64,000 nucleotides of DNA from Umbelopsis isabellina (taxonomy: Eukaryota; Mucoromycota; Umbelopsidomycetes; Umbelopsidales; Umbelopsidaceae), in contig JAEPQZ010000002.1 in assembly GCA_016758905.1 (NCBI GenBank), positions 1,612,001 to 1,676,000 of the forward strand, given 5' to 3'. The position numbers and the translations under genes are program-made. Shown here piece after piece: positions 35,211 through 47,200 of the stretch. The notes below the pieces were generated by a model, which saw only the letters and a list, made by a program, of their open reading frames with translations, did no database searches and had not been told where the DNA came from. The stretch's first letter is position 1. The number at the start of each line of letters is the position of its first letter.

Positions 35211-38200
35211 TTACATAGCCCCAAAATTGGAACGCATGAACTGTTCCATTCTAAATCGATGTTCTTCTGCACTGACGCCAGGCGGTGGGGACATCATTGG
35301 AAAATGCTGTTGATGTGGCGGGCGAAAACCTGGGGGACCGGGCGGCGGCTGGGTATTAGAGAACATGTACGGAGGCTGTTGGTGCATCATATGTTGTTGT
35401 GGTGACTGATTCATACCAATCGGAGGGCTAAACATCGGGTGTTGTTGCTGGTAACCTGGGGATCCTTGTGTATTACGCCCATCTGAATGATGAGCGTACG
35501 CATGTGATGGACGATACATAGGATTGTTGGCTGAACTTTTCATTATATCAGGCTGTGAGTTATCGAAAGAGTCTTTATGATCTGGAGCAGCAACTCTGGC
35601 TGTCATAATAGCCGGATCGTTGAAAGGTGCATCAGGCTTTCCATCTGAAACGAAGCTCTGATTAGAATAACATGTTTGACAGACCAAATAAACATATGAA
35701 ATTATAATTACCATTGGCAGCTTTGTCTTCATCATGTTTCTGTTGAGCTGCGGCTTGCTTCAAGAAGTTGCCAAAGAAACTCTGGGCTTCGCTTCTAATG
35801 TCTTTGGCTTCGTCGCTCACAGTACCCGCTGCTTTCATCCCTTCCACATTTTGAGGGCTACCATGCATCATACCTTGCTCCGCATTTGTGTTTAATTGCA
35901 GATTCTGCAAATGGCCAGAGAGATCGTTTAGAGACTGTTGTTGTCGCAACGGTTGACGATCATAGTTTGTCATGGGCGACAAATTGCTCGGAGCAGCTTG
36001 ATGATATCTATGATTCTCCAAGGCAGAGTTACCTAAGCCTGGTGGCAAACCACGGGGAGATGCATAAACTGGCGATTGATGCATATGCAAAGGAGAATGC
36101 GCACAGCCTTGTAATGGACTATTGGCAAAGCTGGATCCAGGGAGTTCATTGTGATTTGGTTGGGAAATCTGCCGTTCTTGGTTTCCGTTGGTCGGGTTGG
36201 AATGGACCGTTTCAGGAAGCGGAGTCTGTGCATTGTCACCAGCTGAAGGTCCAAAGCTAATATTTACATTGGGTAACAATGCTCGGAAGCCTTCCTGCAT
36301 AGATCGTACTTGGTTGATCTCTGGTGAAGCTGAGCTCTGTTGTTGAGGGAAGGGACCAGGAGATCGTGCTACCAATTGATAAGGGCTATGTTGATGCATG
36401 GGATTTGCGGCATCGCTGAATGGCGACTGTACTTCATTTGGCCTAAAGTTATGATGTTGCCCGAGGGGACTAGGCATTGGTTGGCTGGACATTGGCGATC
36501 GAGTACCCATCATTTGTCCATGTCGCTCCGGGCCATACATTGGAGGTGGCTGCATATGGGGTGGTCCATGCATTCCCATTGATCCAGGTGGCGGAGGAGG
36601 AGGGGGATGTGGCAAATTGGGATGCGAACCACTTGGTCCATCACCAGACTTCATCATGCCTAGTGCGGCTATCATCTGCTGAGAATGTTGCAAACGTCGA
36701 GCCATCATCATTTCGGCGTCCTGACCTCTGTAAGGATCGTACCCTCTTGGCAGCATACCTGGTGGAGGCATCAAGCCAGGTGGGAAATGACGATGCATAA
36801 ACGGGGGCATCGCTTGATGTAACATGGGGTTGAATCCGAAAGGTGGAGGCGGATGTGCCATATGTGGATTGACTCCGGGCATGCCTAGTCCAGGAGGCAT
36901 CTTCATCTGCCTAACAGGATTTTGCACAGTAGCATCTACAGCATTAGCAGCTGACTTATATCCAGCATCGTGATCATCTAGCTTTGAAAAGTTCTCGGTA
37001 AAGCATTCGCCAGAATTATAGTCGTCGCTATCACCTTCATCGTCAGAAGAAAGTAATTTTTCAATCAATATATCGTCATCTATATATCCAAATGACTGGT
37101 TCTCAGCCCCTGATTCATCCAAGTCAGTGCCCATAGAGCGACTTGCTTCATTATGATCAACGAAGTCCTCTTTAGTTGAATCTTGGCCAAGCATGTCACT
37201 TATCTCATCGTCTGAAGCTTCGAATGCCTCCTCTTTAGTGTAACTTTCCTGAGACATGATGATGTCCTGTCCAGGTCTAATTGGGCTATCTCCTTCCTCA
37301 TCAAGCTGAGTATCGGATGCAACGACTGGAGCTTCAGAATCAACAACGACTTCGGAAACGACAGCTGCGTTGGCGCCAAAAGTTTCAGGGACGAAAGGTA
37401 TGGAATCTGATGTATGGACATTACTGGTATCATCGATAGTATCATCTCGGTCAATTTGTGTACTTTCCAATATGTTATCGGCTACACTTGACATAGCTTC
37501 CGATACATTCGCATGTTCTTCACCACCATCCTGCTGCAAACCGGGCATATCGTCGGTATCATTCTTATCAGTGGCAAGTGTGTCCTTCGTTCTGGAAGGC
37601 ATAGTTTGATCGGAAGTGCTAGGCTCGGAGGATGGCTGATTGCCTCCTTTTTGTTGCTGTTGGCGCTTTTCCTTTCGCTTCCCTTCAACACGAGCAGGGC
37701 GCTTTTCACCTCTGGTAGGCAACGGTATTTGACCCAACGTTGCCAAAGCTGGTGGTTTGGCTGTCTCTGGCTTAATGGTCGGAATGATAGCCCAGCCCTT
37801 TGGTGCCTTTGGTGGTTGTGGTGCAGGTAATTCCACTTTCTTACTTTCCACATTCTCAGCTTTCTGGATCGAGGCATCTTCTTTCTCGGACTCTGGCTCA
37901 CTCTCTGGTAATTTGTTGGGAATGAGATCAACTAGATCTGATCCAGGAGATGTACCAAGTTCCAGGCGAATAGCCTTTGCTGATCTGGGTATTCTCTTTT
38001 CCTTTCGCTTAGGTAATGCTGGAGAATGCTTTGGTTTCTGTGGCAATGTCAATGCATCAGACAGAGATGGACCGAAATGCTCTGGGGTAACTTCGGCAAT
38101 GACAGGCTCGTCTGCCTTTTGCTCAGTTGCACCCCATGCAGCCCATCGAGCTGTCGCAGGCAATGCCACATTAGTGCTTCCAGTTTCTGTAGACGATGAT

Positions 38201-39277
38201 TTTTGTAAGGGTTTAGGTACATCTTTAGCAGCTGATTTACGAGCATTGCTTGCTGATAAGACGGAAGTAGGGGATGGTTTGTTTTGAACTTCAGCTAATT
38301 GTTGCTTCCTGTAATTAAGAAGTTACTTAGTCATAATTTAGATGGTTGTTGTTCAGTCAGTGAATTCATACCCAATAGAAAGATTCTCCTTGTTATAACT
38401 GTCAGACTCTTCACCCGGTTCATGCAGGTACATACAGCTTGGGTTTGGGCAAGCCATATGACTTAGATAATATGTACAGTACTTTGTTGTCCCGTAGGAG
38501 GCTCTGTTATTGCACATTAGATTCTGTAATTTATGACACAGATTTCAAGAGCCATGTTCTCACCTTAGAAAGTTGCCATCCTTCGTTGTTCCGTCTAAGC
38601 TACTAATTGCTTTTGCAGCATCTTCCTTTCGATTGTATGTTACATAGATGCCGACACTGGATTGTTGGTCATCTTCAGGTTGATGCATGGCATGCCTTTT
38701 GCTAATCACTATTTTCGAAACCTTTCCAAATTGTCGAAAGATCTCAGACTTTCAATGGTAAAATTGTTAGCTTTGTCAATACTCGAAACCGTGCTAGCAA
38801 TAGGTGACGCATACCTCTTCATTAGCATATTCAGCGGTCAGTCCAAGGACATACATCAGGTTTTTCTGGACAACTCTAGTGTTTGAAAGATGTTTCCTGC
38901 TAGACATATCCATTTCCTTTTGCCGTTTCTCCTTGACCTTCTTCTCTTTCTTGATTCGCGCTATCTCCTTCTGGCTGATTGGAACGAACTGAACCGTTTG
39001 CTCACTGTACAACGAGCGGCACGCCGGACATCTTCCATTCAGGTTCTCTTTAATATGGTGCCAGCAGAATCGACATATCTTGTAAGTTATATATCATGTG
39101 ATTAGTTCATAGACGAAAGAACTCGCATTTCGACATAATTGTCAATGTGCCTAAATTAGGTCAGTCATAACAACGTTTTACCTGGTAGCCACAAGGACAA
39201 GGCCGAAATCCTCGATCAGAGAGATCAAACTCTTCCATGCAAAGCGGGCAATCGCAGTCTTCATCGTCCGCGAACAT
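35211..39277 (-). CDS. NOT4: NOT4 E3 ubiquitin ligase of the CCR4-NOT complex (RING-RRM-zinc finger)
   Basis: A ubiquitin ligase that links mRNA decay, translation quality control and protein turnover. Exons on the minus strand: 39277-39182, 39078-38815, 38748-38564, 38503-38372, 38308-35712 and 35644-35211, giving 1,235 residues. A C4C4 RING opens the protein (CDCPLCMEEFDLSDRGFRPC, PCGYQICRFCWHHIKENLNG, RCPACRSLY). Next comes a basic linker (RIKKEKKVKEKRQKE). An RRM begins at KNLMYVLGL, continues through EIFRQFGKVSKIVISK and ends at DGNFLRASYGTTKYC. A CCCH finger follows (CTYYLSHMACPNPSCMYLH). The remaining 1,000 residues are disordered: an acidic Ser/Asp region followed by Pro/Met/Gln-rich stretches with a nine-residue proline-rich run. 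The long tail is one exon of 2.6 kb, in contrast to the split N-terminal domains. Confidence 0.96.
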
Positions 39278-40114
39278 GGCCTTTGAATGTGGTGTACCAA
39301 CTATACTTGAAAAGGCGGTGAGTCCAACCTAGATTGTCACCAACAAACAAAGCTGTTCAGTACGAGAAGATCTCAAAGTGATTATTCAGATTTGAAGCGT
39401 ATGTCGTGTATTTCTGCTTACTTTACGTTAAAGGAAATGTACAGCGATGTTAGATTTCAGTGATGAACAGAACAGACGTATGATATGAAGGGGGACTGCA
39501 CAAGTCGATTTGTGACAACATTTATTTTATTCAGACATACCACGTGCTATTTCTTAGCTTCGGAACGCCTGGCTGACTTGCCCAGCTTGCAGTGAACTCA
39601 AGCTTCTAAACTGTCAAGTTCACCAATATCTAAACATTGAGTCGAGAAATGGCTAGGTATTCCGCCCAAATATATACCTGGCTTATTACAGCTTCTTCTT
39701 GACCATGTATCAACTGATTTAGGCTTACATATGTTACAAGTGGACTCTTTGCCTCACCAATCTGCGTGACTATGTCACGTAACGAATATTCTGTAAACTT
39801 GCAATCTGCATAGACGGAGCGTTTAAGCATTTAGCTCAATAAAATGCCTTTTGAAGCCTATTGCTCTAAATTTCTGTAATGTTGATGAGTAGAACGACAT
39901 TAGGAGGACCTTGTAGCCCACTCAAATGATCTCAGCAATTGATACTAGTTGAGGAGATAGGAGGATATATTACCGACCTTAAAATGATTCTAAAGATATC
40001 TCGCGGAAGAAGTATATCAATGTATTTCATAACTTTTCACTCTTATGATAAATAAAGGTGTCAAGTATTCTCACAAACCTGCAGCTGAAGACGGTAGTGC
40101 TGAAGTATATACTG

Positions 40115-40224
40115 CTACGTCACTCTGACAAGTTAGCTGCCCATGTTATACCACTACTCATGTCATAGTACTCTCATTTGTAATAGCTCTAGCATGCCGG
40201 TAATAATGTTGTATATGGTGCAGT
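40115..40224 (+). repeat. Dispersed repeat fragment (copy 2)
   Basis: Homologous to the minus strand of 33721-33860. The shared block runs from CTACGTCAC through AGTTAGCTGCCCATGTTATA to GTATATGGTG. This copy carries an extra short stretch in which ATGTTATA is echoed as ATGTCATA. The reading frame is interrupted in this copy. It lies about 530 bases upstream of the zinc-ribbon relic on the same strand, so the two may belong to one old element. Confidence 0.5.
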
Positions 40225-40752
40225 TGGTTCTCTGAAGGACAAGCAAATTACTGCAGCCATGGCAATTGGAGTGAACCTATCAAACTCTATGCTCATATTT
40301 GGATAGGACAAACGGTTCAAACTCCATTGCCAATGTTATTTTATCAAAGCTGATGAAATTACTCACTGGACAGTTGGGAGCCAATATTAATTTGCACGGT
40401 CAGGTGAAGCTGTATATGGAGACTTTCTTGAGAAAAGCGTTCGTTATGTGAGAGAATGTGACTTTGGTTCATTCGTTGACCAGGAACAGCCCAAATGACG
40501 AGTAGACATTGTGTCTATTTACTGGATGCTCTTCAGATAAGAAATCTGACTACAGTTATGCTGAAGTACAGTTAACATATATTTTGAATCTAATCCTCCA
40601 TTACTTTATATTTACTCGGAATATACTACACATGCTTTCCGATAATAAGGTTGCACATGTACCCATTTTGACTCACCAACACAGAAACAACTTTGTTTGT
40701 CTTTTAGGCATGTCATATTGAGTTCATGGGCACTTAAATTTTGTTAGATTTG

Positions 40753-41020
40753 TAGCCACTGCCAAGACCGCTTTTCAAAAAAGTGGAAGTCGCCTGATGG
40801 TCGTCAATTTCATGGTATCCTATGTCGCAAAAAGTACGGCATACTATGGAACCGTGACACCTATGCGACCAAAAAAAATGCTGCAGAGGCCCAATACCCA
40901 TGCTACACTGAAGTGCAACTCTTGCACGGTGTGGAATCGCAACGTCAAGACAGCAAAAACTAGTTTGCACATTTTTGAACATACGGCGCTTAAGTACAAC
41001 GAAACTCAGGGTTCTTTATG
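40753..41020 (+). mobile_element. Degenerate transposase fragment with OrfB/Fanzor-type zinc ribbon
   Basis: One frame reads CSHCQDRFSKKW, then FHGILCRKKYGILWNRDTYA. A second, overlapping frame reads LKCNSCTVWNRNVKTAKTSL, then HIFEHTALKYNE. The combination of Cys pairs followed by WNRDxxAA with a trailing helix is the C-terminal signature of TnpB/OrfB/Fanzor-like transposases, which are frequent in Mucoromycota genomes. The two WNR motifs lie in different frames, and the upstream sequence (40230-40750) is closed by several stops in all frames, so the element is dead and incomplete. Terminal repeats were not found. Family assignment is from motif memory only. Confidence 0.42.
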
Positions 41021-41221
41021 AAGCTATACATCAACGAACACCGAAAAAGACCTAGTCGTCGGCTGGTTCGTCCGCGTGGAATAGGTGACAGACTTATAGA
41101 CAGCTAGATAGACCTCGATAGCTTTATACGTATACCTGCGATACAGGTTGTAATTAGAAAATGAAGAAGATAAAGAGCAGTGCAGTACTTTACAAAAACA
41201 ACTCAAAGTGACTTTATGAAT

Positions 41222-43429
41222 TTATATAATGTTATAAGCTCTCATGACGATAGTGCTTGCTATACAAAATGTTAATATGCCTAAAAAAATGGTCATTTAG
41301 CTGGAGTCAAGGAAAAGGGTGGCATAAGAAACGGATCACTCACCTCCCATAATTGAAAAGAACCAAGCCAAACCCTCCTATTAGTGAAATATTTCATGCT
41401 GTTAGTTTCAAGCTCCAAACATATCAAAACATCATCACATCTAGTAGGTACCTCATTCTGACCCGGGACTTGAACGTTCATACCCCATAAACCAGTAACT
41501 AGGTTCATTGGAACAAGAATACTACCCAAGGCTGTCAATTTTGAGAGGATATCGTTGATCTCATTATTCGTTTGAGTCATTTCAATTGAAATTTGTGCCA
41601 AGTAATTGCTGTGTGATCTTGAGCTGATCTTTTCATAATGATTGATGCTTTGTAGCATTGTTATTATGTGATCTGCAAAATGGAATTGACAGACATAAGC
41701 AAACAAGCTAGACAATCAGTCTTCAAAAGCACATAACTTGCCTTGAACATCACCAAGATATAATACAACTTCGGGACTTAAAGCAGGACCGAGACCGTCT
41801 GCTTTTCGACCTTCACTTCGTTTTACGATAGTTTTCACAACGTCAGCTTTGGAAACTAGCAAGCGTAGCAGACCCATCATTCGCTTTCGACAATATCCAA
41901 TTCGTCGTAACATATCCGACTGCTCTGATTCTTTTAAAATCAGCACAAGTTCGTCAATGGAATCTACTTCGAATTCTATAGCTCTTATGAGTGGAGCAAA
42001 GGTATCGGTGATGTCGTCAAGTAGTGCATATAAAATCCAGTCTAATAACGATGTGTGTCAGTTACAGTCCAGTTTAACAGTTATAAATACTAATACTTTA
42101 CCAGGTGTAACATTGATATAGTCTTTGAGCTGTTTGATTCTTTTGCGCACATTCTGCGGATGTGACATCGGTCGATAATGGAACTATTCTCTTTTGATTA
42201 ACTTGGCGGCCATTGACCATCATATTTTCAATATATGCACAACTTACTGTGAGAATGGCAGTTCTGGTCATAATAATATACAAGCCTATTGGTTGAAGAT
42301 AATTGACAGAATATTGGTCGGTATCGAATGAGCGAAAACATACAAAAATGTAATTTTTGAAAACTTCGCATTTCTCTCTCGATTCCTCCATGCTGATATC
42401 TTCTGTGGTTAATGGATGAATATGAAAAATCTTATTGATAGTTTGAATTAGAAAAGATGATAACAATCATGTGTATTAGTAATGAAAAGAATTCAAGTAC
42501 CTTGCTCAATGCCTTCATCTCCATGTCCGTGGGATTCAATATATCAATCCAGTATTGTCCCTGCTTCATCATATCAATGAGGTTTTCCCCATTGGAAGGA
42601 ATTTCGGACAGCGTACGTGCATGGATCGTTGCAGTCTGATTTGAAGAGTAAAACGTGATGCGATAACTAGTATCAAGCTGATCAAACTCAGTATGCTAAT
42701 AACCAGCAGGTAAGTGTTGTGTCGCCAGCATAAAAAATCCAGTAATTCTTTTCTCAATACCTTATCTCTATCTCCATACATCGAGAATTTTCGATCACCA
42801 CCAACAGTGGAAAGTCGCCTATATCGAGGTCTATTGGACTCAAATGCTGACTGTCCACCGCCACCACTGGTCGGACTAGAAGTGAACACATTTCGACTTG
42901 ACCTGCGATTATGTCGTTCAGTGGGTGATGACACTAGGATGTCACCTTCCTCGTCCAAGAAATCTTGAAGAGCTTCGTAGTCGGTCTCGCCTTGATGCTT
43001 TTCAATATCGGGTTGCGGGAAGCATACATCCTCTTCAGCTACTGACGTGTGTCGGGAGGTGGTGTCCAAATCAGAGCTGTATGGGTCCTGGTTTAAGTAA
43101 TTGGAGATAGCTTGTACAACTGGTTCCGGTCCGATATCAATCAAAAGATCTGTAGACATGGGATTCGTATCTGAATCAGCCAAAGGTGAAGATCGGTCTG
43201 CATTAAACGGATACCCATGAGGTGAGTTAGGAGAGAACCGGATATTTCGGTCGTTTGTAGCATTCTCAGACGCAGACACCGTTCGTCCAAATATTCTATC
43301 CAAAGTGGACCGTGCTCCCACTTGGCTATTTTCTGGTACTTCGTCTTGGACTAATGCTTGATATTGGTTTTGATGCGCACCATTTTGAGCTCGACCAGAT
43401 CGGTTACCACGCCTCTTGGATTTTGTCAT
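41222..43429 (-). CDS. CorA-family magnesium transporter (Alr1/Mnr2-like)
   Basis: Mg2+ channel/transporter of plasma membrane or vacuole. Exons on the minus strand: 43429-42761, 42677-42501, 42430-42248, 42183-42102, 42041-41742, 41672-41452, 41377-41344 and 41280-41222, giving 574 residues. The first 220 residues are a disordered Ser/Asp-rich cytosolic region, as in Alr1/Mnr2. The CorA funnel follows (QYWIDILNPTDMEMKALSK, HPLTTEDISMEESREKCEVF, PQNVRKRIKQLKDYINVTP, ILYALLDDITDTFAPLI, LSPEVVLYLGDVQDHI). The first pore helix ends in the signature GMN (NLVTGLWGMNVQVPGQNE). The last two small exons encode the second transmembrane helix (LAWFFSIMGGILTFCIASTI). Intron 5 has a GC donor. It is divergent from NR2C2AP across 117 bases. 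Confidence 0.92.
41673..41741 (-). other. GC-AG intron in the CorA transporter gene
   Basis: A 69-base intron with donor GCAAGT following CAAG and acceptor TTTTGCAG. It joins LYLGDVQ to DHIITMLQ in frame. The nearest GT alternative (GTTATG) would change the frame. This is the second GC-AG intron in the window with the same perfect GCAAGT donor. Confidence 0.8.
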
Positions 43430-43546
43430 GATCGATCCGTTCCAAAGAATGATCCGGGTTTGGCACTTCTATGGGTTAAAAACGTGACTTGCCAAAATAG
43501 CCCATTTCGATCATCTCGCCGATTTTTGTCTTGGTTATATTGAACA
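43430..43546. promoter_or_regulatory. Bidirectional promoter between Mg transporter and NR2C2AP genes
   Basis: Only 117 bases separate the two divergent start codons, so both promoters must overlap here. No TATA box or clear palindrome is seen. Confidence 0.5.
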
Positions 43547-44106
43547 ATGACCACGCTCATTAGTGAAGACACGAGAGTCAAGTAAGTTATGCCTCTGCGC
43601 ATCTTCTCTTACATTCTGACATATTTGATACTGATACCTGAAATTAGGGTTAGCTCTGTCCTGAACCGAGACACGACCAACTATGGTAAACAGCACCTTA
43701 CCGATGGAAACGAAGAGACATGTTGGAATTCCGAGCAGGTAAGCAACTCAAGGGCTTGATCTGATGCGTGCCGTCGATTATATGTTTATACTTCATGCTC
43801 CATTAGGGTTTACCGCAGCATATACTGCTTGATTTCGGTAGAGGTGTCGAGATAGACTCGGTCACTGTGACATTTCAAGGTGGATTTGTTGGTAAAAAGT
43901 GCACTGCTCAAGCAAGTTTGGTAGAATCGCCCAACAACTACGATCAAGAGCTGGGAACATTTTACCCTGAAGATGTTAATTCAACACAGAACTTTTCCAT
44001 CGAATGCTCACAACCTGTACAACGACTAAAGTTACTATTTGAGGAAAGCACTGACTTTTTCGGTAGAATCACCATATATAAGCTCGACGTTTTGGGACGT
44101 CCTTGA
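43547..44106 (+). CDS. NR2C2AP: NR2C2AP-like galactose-binding-fold protein
   Basis: A small discoidin/galactose-binding-like protein. The animal homologue (TRA16) binds an orphan nuclear receptor, but the function in fungi is unknown. Exons: 43547-43581, 43648-43738 and 43807-44106, giving 141 residues (human 139). Conserved blocks are RVSSVLNRD-like KVSSVLNRDTTNYGKQHL, DGNEETCWNSEQGLPQ, VTFQGGFVGKKC, FYPEDVNSTQNF and FEESTDFFGRITIYKLDVLG. They match the animal protein nearly block for block. The first exon encodes 11 codons plus two bases. The gene lies head-to-head with the Mg transporter and 186 bases upstream of RIC1. Confidence 0.92.
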
Positions 44107-44292
44107 ACATAAAATTACATAGAGGCTTTATAGAAATTTTGGGGATTGTTGTAGCCAAGCATATACCCAATTGTAGTTCAATGTATTGCAAAAAGACACT
44201 CAAATACAGACTTTTGAAATATCGGACCTTGAATAATTAACATTTGAAAAGGCCTGTGTTCCGCGCGAAGAACGGCAGCATTCACTGTAGTC

Positions 44293-47200
44293 ATGTACTG
44301 GTCAACGGGATTTGCCAATGAATTGGCGCTTGAGAGCTCGCCTAACGATAATAGAATATACCAGGGCCTGGAAGGCGAAACTAATACAGCCGATGCAACC
44401 TTCTTTCCTGAATCGACTGACATTGTGTCCGTTCAACCGTCATCTCAAGCTGCCTATTTTGTCTCATGTACTCAAAGCTCAATACAGCTGTGGTCAGTAA
44501 AGGTAGGCCAACAATATGTCGAAAATTATGTTTCCTAATAGCTCCAAACAATACCATAACACACATGAATCATTGATCTAGCCGCGAGTTATTTTATCAC
44601 ATGTTGAAAGATCGGCAGCTCATGTTCGAGACTTTGGTCAAAATATATCATTAATATGGAAGCCGGACTCAACAGCGTTTATTGTCATTGTAAGCTGATA
44701 ATTGTATGAAAACGGTGTAGAATATATATAACTCATACACTCGGATGCCTTGCATAGACGGACAAGCACTACTTATTATTGTACATCATATTACCGTTTG
44801 ATTCGGCTTCCTTTCGATTAAACAGTACACAAACTACGCATGGGTACTCTCATGGACCTGGAGAGGGTAATGGCGCTACTACTATGCTAATTAGATTTAG
44901 ACTCGCCATAAGAATTGACGCCGGCATTGCATGGTAAATTTTGCGGACTTTCATGTTACATCCTTCACATGTATGCTCTAACTCTCATATTTCCAATGAA
45001 GTGGAACAACATCTGATGATAGCTTGATTATCGCCACATCAAAACCTTCCGCAGTTCAGAGAGTGTCATGGAATCCGCAAGAGGTGAACCAAACAGGAAC
45101 AAACATGGTGTCGAAAATGTCCTGGTTGGGCGAGAATGCAGGTACACGATTTCTGTGACCATTACCAGGTCTTGAGATTTTGAAGCTGATCACAGTTGCA
45201 TCTTGAAAAGGAATAATGAGCATGCACTACAACAAGGCAATGAACATATCAGTGTGGATTTCAACTGAAGGCCGAGTCTACTTTGTGAAATGTCACAAAT
45301 CACACTCTAAGAGTCGCAGAGGAAGTAAAGAATCGGTAGAGGTATGACTGTCAGCCTTATTATTAAGATTCAGGCATAAGAAACATAACAATCAAGTTTA
45401 GGCAACATCACCGCCAGCTAGTGGGGCAAAAATAGCGGAAAGAAAGGGTAGTGTGGATTCGACGAAAAGTGCAGGAGATAGTGGGGCGTCACATATCGCT
45501 CCAATTATGCCTTCATTTACAGTTCAAAGTTCTTGGTCAGGCTTATGTTTCCATCCAAAAGATGCAGAGATACCGAAAAAACAGCAAGCTACTTCTGTAG
45601 CTGTAAATGCTCGTTTCTCGTTGATCGCTATCGGAACTAGAGGGTTTGTAAATGGTATTGCTGACAATGTATCGAACCTGTAACTAAATGCTAGTGCTAT
45701 TGACAGTGGCGAAATATACGTTTATTCAGCTCAGAGCTATACCTCATCTCCGGTACTCTCCCATATACTACAGTTACCGCCCTCTCGCCAGTGGTCGCCA
45801 ACGGCAAACCTGCCAAGATCAGAGACATATGGCAAAGTGAAATCAATATCGTGGACAGCAGATGGATATGCTTTAGCGGCAGGATTTGATGGTCGAGGAT
45901 TTGCTGTATGGAGTGTATATGGTCACTTGCTTTGCTCTTCTGAGGCAGCTGAAGATATTTCGGCGACTGCGTACAAAAACAGTAGCCAAGATATGTGAGT
46001 AGCTTAGATCCAAAGTGCCTTGCGAATATTGGACAAAAATATTAAACGTTATTCAGTCCCTTTCAGGATACCTTTGCCCAAACAGTCAATCAAGTGGTAA
46101 GATTGGTTCCTTAGTTTTCAATTTCAGTATACCCATATTTATAGACATGTTACAAAGTTTTGGGCGACAGGCAGCACTACGTTGTTCTTGCTAGCGGAAT
46201 CAAGTTCAGCACCAGATTCACCATCAACAATAGAGCTACGCACTACACTTTATACTTTGCCCTTCGCCAAATCAGCAGTTGCCCTTCTGCATAGTCCGGT
46301 AAGTTACTGGAAGGTTGACAAAGTTGCGACTTAAATGCAAGGAGATTGAATGAACGATTCTTATAGGAAAACACACGTAAAGGCTTATTGCAAATGGATG
46401 ATCGTTTACTGTTATACAATGGAGGTGACCATCAAGAAAGCTCAGCAACAATAGATCCTGATGCTGTATCCTGGAGTCAAATTCCGGTAAAGCTTCAATG
46501 GAGGCTGATCTGCAGATTACCGTATTGAGTTTTAACATTGCTTTTGCAGTTTCCCACCATGTACATATCTGAACATTGGCCCATACGAGTAAGTTGAAGC
46601 ATAACAAATAGACCATATTTTTGCTAGTCTAATTTTTTGTTAAACCAAAATAGTACGCATCAATAGACTCTGAAGGGAAATGGATAGCAATTGCTGGAAA
46701 GCGTGGTTTTGCTCACTATAGCACTAGCTCTGGCCGGTGGAAGATGTTTGGTAACCAACAGCAGGAGCAAGAATTCCATGTTCGTGGGGGGATGTTATGG
46801 TTTAGACATATATTAGTCGCTGCATGCGAGGTGCCTAATGCTTCACAAGGCAGACATCATGTTGTAAGTTATCAACAGATGAAACAAATCACAACTGTAA
46901 GTTGCTAACCGTTTTGTTATTTGTAGTTGCGGTTCTACTCCCGAGATACAAACTTGGATAATGCATACATGCTGCATCAAATGTCACTCAAGTACCCAGT
47001 CGTTTACATGAGCGTTATCTCGTCTTACCTACTTGTCTACACATCCAATAATGTGCTCAGCTTTTACCAATTAATCACTGCATCAGAAAGCGTCACAGGG
47101 ACGTTTCAACTAGAATTGGTTAAGCATATCTCTATGGCTGGTGTAGTGACACAAGTTGCTAGAGTTCGCGGCGTGAGTGTACTTGGGAATGATAATGGAG

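Larger units (their letters stand above)
39278..41221. other. Gene-poor region between divergent NOT4 and convergent transporter 3' end, with transposon relics
   Basis: 1.9 kb. It holds the second copy of the dispersed repeat (40115-40224) and a degenerate OrfB/Fanzor-like zinc-ribbon fragment (40753-41020). The frame at 39630-39830 on the minus strand has no recognisable family. No intact gene is seen. Confidence 0.55.

Noticed and set aside
42569-42760. Apparent transmembrane segment continuing the first exon of the Mg transporter (CWRHNTYLLVISILSLISL...)
   Set aside because: It is intron read-through. A GTATTG donor after RDK and an acceptor before LDTSYRITFYSS restore the Alr1-like sequence, and CorA proteins have no such helix there.
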